6,072 nt of DNA from Candidatus Aenigmatarchaeota archaeon (GTDB taxonomy: Archaea; Aenigmatarchaeota; Aenigmatarchaeia; GW2011-AR5): positions 1 through 6,072 of the forward strand of contig JACQIE010000038.1 of the NCBI GenBank assembly GCA_016198645.1, read 5' to 3'. The position numbers and the translations under genes were made by a program. Every line of letters starts with the position of its first letter. Position 1 is the stretch's first letter. A model generated the notes under the pieces. The model saw only the letters and a list, made by a program, of their open reading frames with translations, was not told the DNA's origin and did no database searches. Below, in pieces: positions 4,558-6,072 of this stretch.

Positions 4558-6072
4558 TCAGCGTTTCCCTTTAGTGTCTGGCTTGTTACGGAAAGCGTAA
4601 GCGGCAAGCCCTGCCACCACCAGCGCAGCTATGATTATCGTTGTATAATCAGTCGTTGGCGTTGCGTCTATATTCGCCACGGTGGTCGTAGTCGTTGCCG
4701 GAACCGTAGTAGTCGTCCCAGGCAGCGTGGTCGTCGTGACGGCAGGCGCCGCCCGTGCAACTATCGCAAACGTTGAAAAGCCCGGCGTCTCTGCAGAGAA
4801 CGTCACGTCCGAAGATGTTTCACTGGCTACTTTTGTAGACAGCTCATCCCATCCCGTCGTATACCTCATCAGCACTACGTTCTCTTTCCCGAAGTTATTC
4901 TGCGCCAGCCACGACTTTGTGACGGTGAAAGTTATCGCCGCGGTCTTGATGTCGCTGCTCTTGATGCTCTCAGGCGTTATTTCTATATACTGGTAGACGT
5001 CAGCAGCCATTTTCTCCGCCAGCACGGCATCCACGCCCGAGACTTTCTCGACTGTTATCTTGGCGTTGCTAACGGAATTCTTCACGTCCAGCTCTATGAT
5101 GCCAATGGCAATGCCGCTTTTGGCTACGTTTATTTTCGTTACCCCTTCGCCCAGAACGTTCCAGCTTTGCTTTGACGTGTCACTAAAGGAAGAACTGCCG
5201 CCCGATGCAACTGTCGTGGTGGTCGTGGTGACCGTGCTGTATAAGAAGAGTGCCGTTGAGTTGGCTGCGTTTCCCGACGGGTCTGTCGCCTCAATTCTTA
5301 TTATATAAGAGCCTTCCACCAGCGCGCTAAGGTTATAGGCGACATTGGTGTTGTTGATTGTGGCTCCCGTCGTATCTACGGTGCTTCCCACATAAATCCT
5401 GTAAGTCAAGTTCGTCGCATGAACGTTGTCAGTGATATTGAAGTATATCTCCGGCGTCGTGTCCGTGGTGCTGGTCTCGTTTGCCGGCGACACAGTTGCT
5501 GCCACGGGATTGACGTTGTCAATGGTTATCGTCACAAAGCTTGCGTTGAAAACGCCGCCCGACGGGTCAGTTACTTCCACCGTGAAGCGGTGCGTTCCAT
5601 TGATGAGAGCCGTGAAGTTATAAGCAATAATCGTGTTGTTGTTCGTGTCGTTGGCCGTCTGCATCGTTCCATCCATGTATATCCTGTACGTCAAGTTTCT
5701 CGCATGAACGTTATCGCTTACGTTAAATCTTATTTCAGGCGTGCTGTCCGTCGTGTTCGTTGAGTTCCCCGGTGACGTTATCGTCACTCCGGGGTTAACG
5801 TTATCAACCGTGATATTGAAGAGTGTCGTGTTGTATCCATTCCCTGACGGATCGTTCACTTCCACCCTGAAGTTATGCGTTCCGTTCGTTAATGCTGTGA
5901 AGTTATAAGCAATGTTAGTATTATTGGTCGTGTCATTCACAGTCACCACGGAACCGTCTACATAAATTCTGTAAGTAAGGTTCGTCGCATTATGGACGTT
6001 ATCAGTGATATTAAAGAATATCTCCGGAGTGCTATCCGTCGTGTTCGTCGCATTCCCAGGCGATGTTATCGT
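4558..6072 (-). CDS. Cell-surface protein: Ig-like repeats, PGF-pre-PGF-type domain, Thr-rich stalk and membrane anchor (N-terminus outside window)
   Basis: The frame is open to the right edge, so the start and signal peptide are missing; 504 residues are visible. From the N-side: about three 95-residue Ig-like beta repeats (1-279) with recurring T-TD-TPEI-FN, DNVHATNLTYRIYV and NFTAL-NGTH-F-VEV-DPSGN; a Thr/Gly/Ser linker (280-295); a domain at about 296-439 beginning FSDTSKQSW and ending GFSTFAIVA that matches the PGF-pre-PGF domain of archaeal surface proteins; a Thr/Pro stalk (about 443-475); a membrane helix (about 476-494); and a basic tail (RNKPDTKGKR). The protein is therefore anchored by its C-terminus with the repeats outside the cell. 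The tail end is not a PGF-CTERM sorting signal. The repeats carry 26 N-X-S/T sequons, the rest none. The role may be adhesion or envelope structure; no enzyme motif is seen. The domain order is solid, the biological role open. Confidence -1.
   Translation of the reverse strand, partial: TITSPGNATNTTDSTPEIFFNITDNVHNATNLTYRIYVDGSVVTVNDTTNNTNIAYNFTALTNGTHNFRVEVNDPSGNGYNTTLFNITVDNVNPGVTITSPGNSTNTTDSTPEIRFNVSDNVHARNLTYRIYMDGTMQTANDTNNNTIIAYNFTALINGTHRFTVEVTDPSGGVFNASFVTITIDNVNPVAATVSPANETSTTDTTPEIYFNITDNVHATNLTYRIYVGSTVDTTGATINNTNVAYNLSALVEGSYIIRIEATDPSGNAANSTALFLYSTVTTTTTTVASGGSSSFSDTSKQSWNVLGEGVTKINVAKSGIAIGIIELDVKNSVSNAKITVEKVSGVDAVLAEKMAADVYQYIEITPESIKSSDIKTAAITFTVTKSWLAQNNFGKENVVLMRYTTGWDELSTKVASETSSDVTFSAETPGFSTFAIVARAAPAVTTTTLPGTTTTVPATTTTTVANIDATPTTDYTTIIIAALVVAGLAAYAFRNKPDTKGKR
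5236..5520 (-). repeat. Ig-like repeat unit 3 (95 residues)
   Basis: The third visible unit begins DNVNPVAATVSP and ends just before the Thr-rich linker. It is the most diverged (GSTVDTTGAT replaces the DG-x-V-x-x-x-NDT region) and has only six sequons. Confidence -1.
5521..5805 (-). repeat. Ig-like repeat unit 2 (95 residues)
   Basis: The unit begins DNVNPGVTITSPGN and has nine sequons. Its period to unit 3 is exactly 285 bp. Protein motifs are well conserved, while the DNA shows many substitutions, so the duplication is not recent. Confidence -1.
5806..6072 (-). repeat. Ig-like repeat unit 1 (first residues beyond window edge)
   Basis: Eighty-nine residues of this unit are visible, with eleven sequons. 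It has one extra Asn codon compared with the others (DNVHNATNLTY against DNVHATNLTY), giving a 288-bp offset to unit 2. More units may lie to the right of the window. Confidence -1.

Noticed and set aside
4554..4561. TAGCTCAG, resembling a tRNA D-arm
   Set aside because: No acceptor stem, anticodon arm or GGTTC-type T-arm can be found at the required distances; it overlaps the stop of the surface-protein gene.
4680..4740. Repetitive GTAGTCGT-like DNA
   Set aside because: It is explained by the Thr-rich stalk of the surface protein on the minus strand, not by a separate repeat element.

Overview
The window looks archaeal, most likely from a DPANN-type lineage, though the phylum is an inference. 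Evidence for this: three genes have an A/T-rich TATA-like box ending exactly 22 nt before the start codon and no Shine-Dalgarno sequence, which is the layout of leaderless archaeal transcripts. A surface protein carries a PGF-pre-PGF-type domain followed by a Thr-rich stalk and a C-terminal membrane anchor. N-glycosylation sequons are very dense in that protein, and the glycosyltransferases are of the lipid-carrier type.

Layout from left to right. Positions 1-597 (+) hold the 3' part of a multi-membrane-span GT-C glycosyltransferase that enters from the left edge. It converges on a block of minus-strand genes. The 105-bp junction contains a small hairpin and a second, diverged copy of the last 36 bp region of the GT-C gene. 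The minus-strand block, in its own transcription order, is: a large repeat-containing surface protein entering from the right edge (4558-6072); a small predicted lipoprotein (3515-4075); a membrane-bound processive-type GT2 glycosyltransferase (2043-3239); a membrane-anchored coiled-coil/thioredoxin-like protein without the CxxC (1396-2049), overlapping the GT2 gene; and a small dolichol-phosphate-sugar-synthase-like GT2 (703-1365). Two non-coding stretches separate the genes: 3240-3514, and the longer 4076-4557, which has several short inverted and direct repeats.

How the genes may work together (inference): the small GT2 would charge a polyprenyl/dolichyl phosphate with a sugar on the cytoplasmic side. 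The GT-C enzyme would use such a lipid-linked sugar on the outer face. The membrane GT2 would make or extend a surface polysaccharide. The neighbouring surface protein, with 26 N-X-S/T sequons in 279 visible repeat residues and none in the next 225, is a plausible target of N-glycosylation. No mobile element, CRISPR array, tRNA or rRNA was seen.

The points most worth a second look are the duplicated gene end at the convergent junction, the degenerate thioredoxin-like protein between two glycosyltransferases, the sharp sequon boundary in the surface protein, and recurring TGACGCA hairpins in the gene-free gaps.
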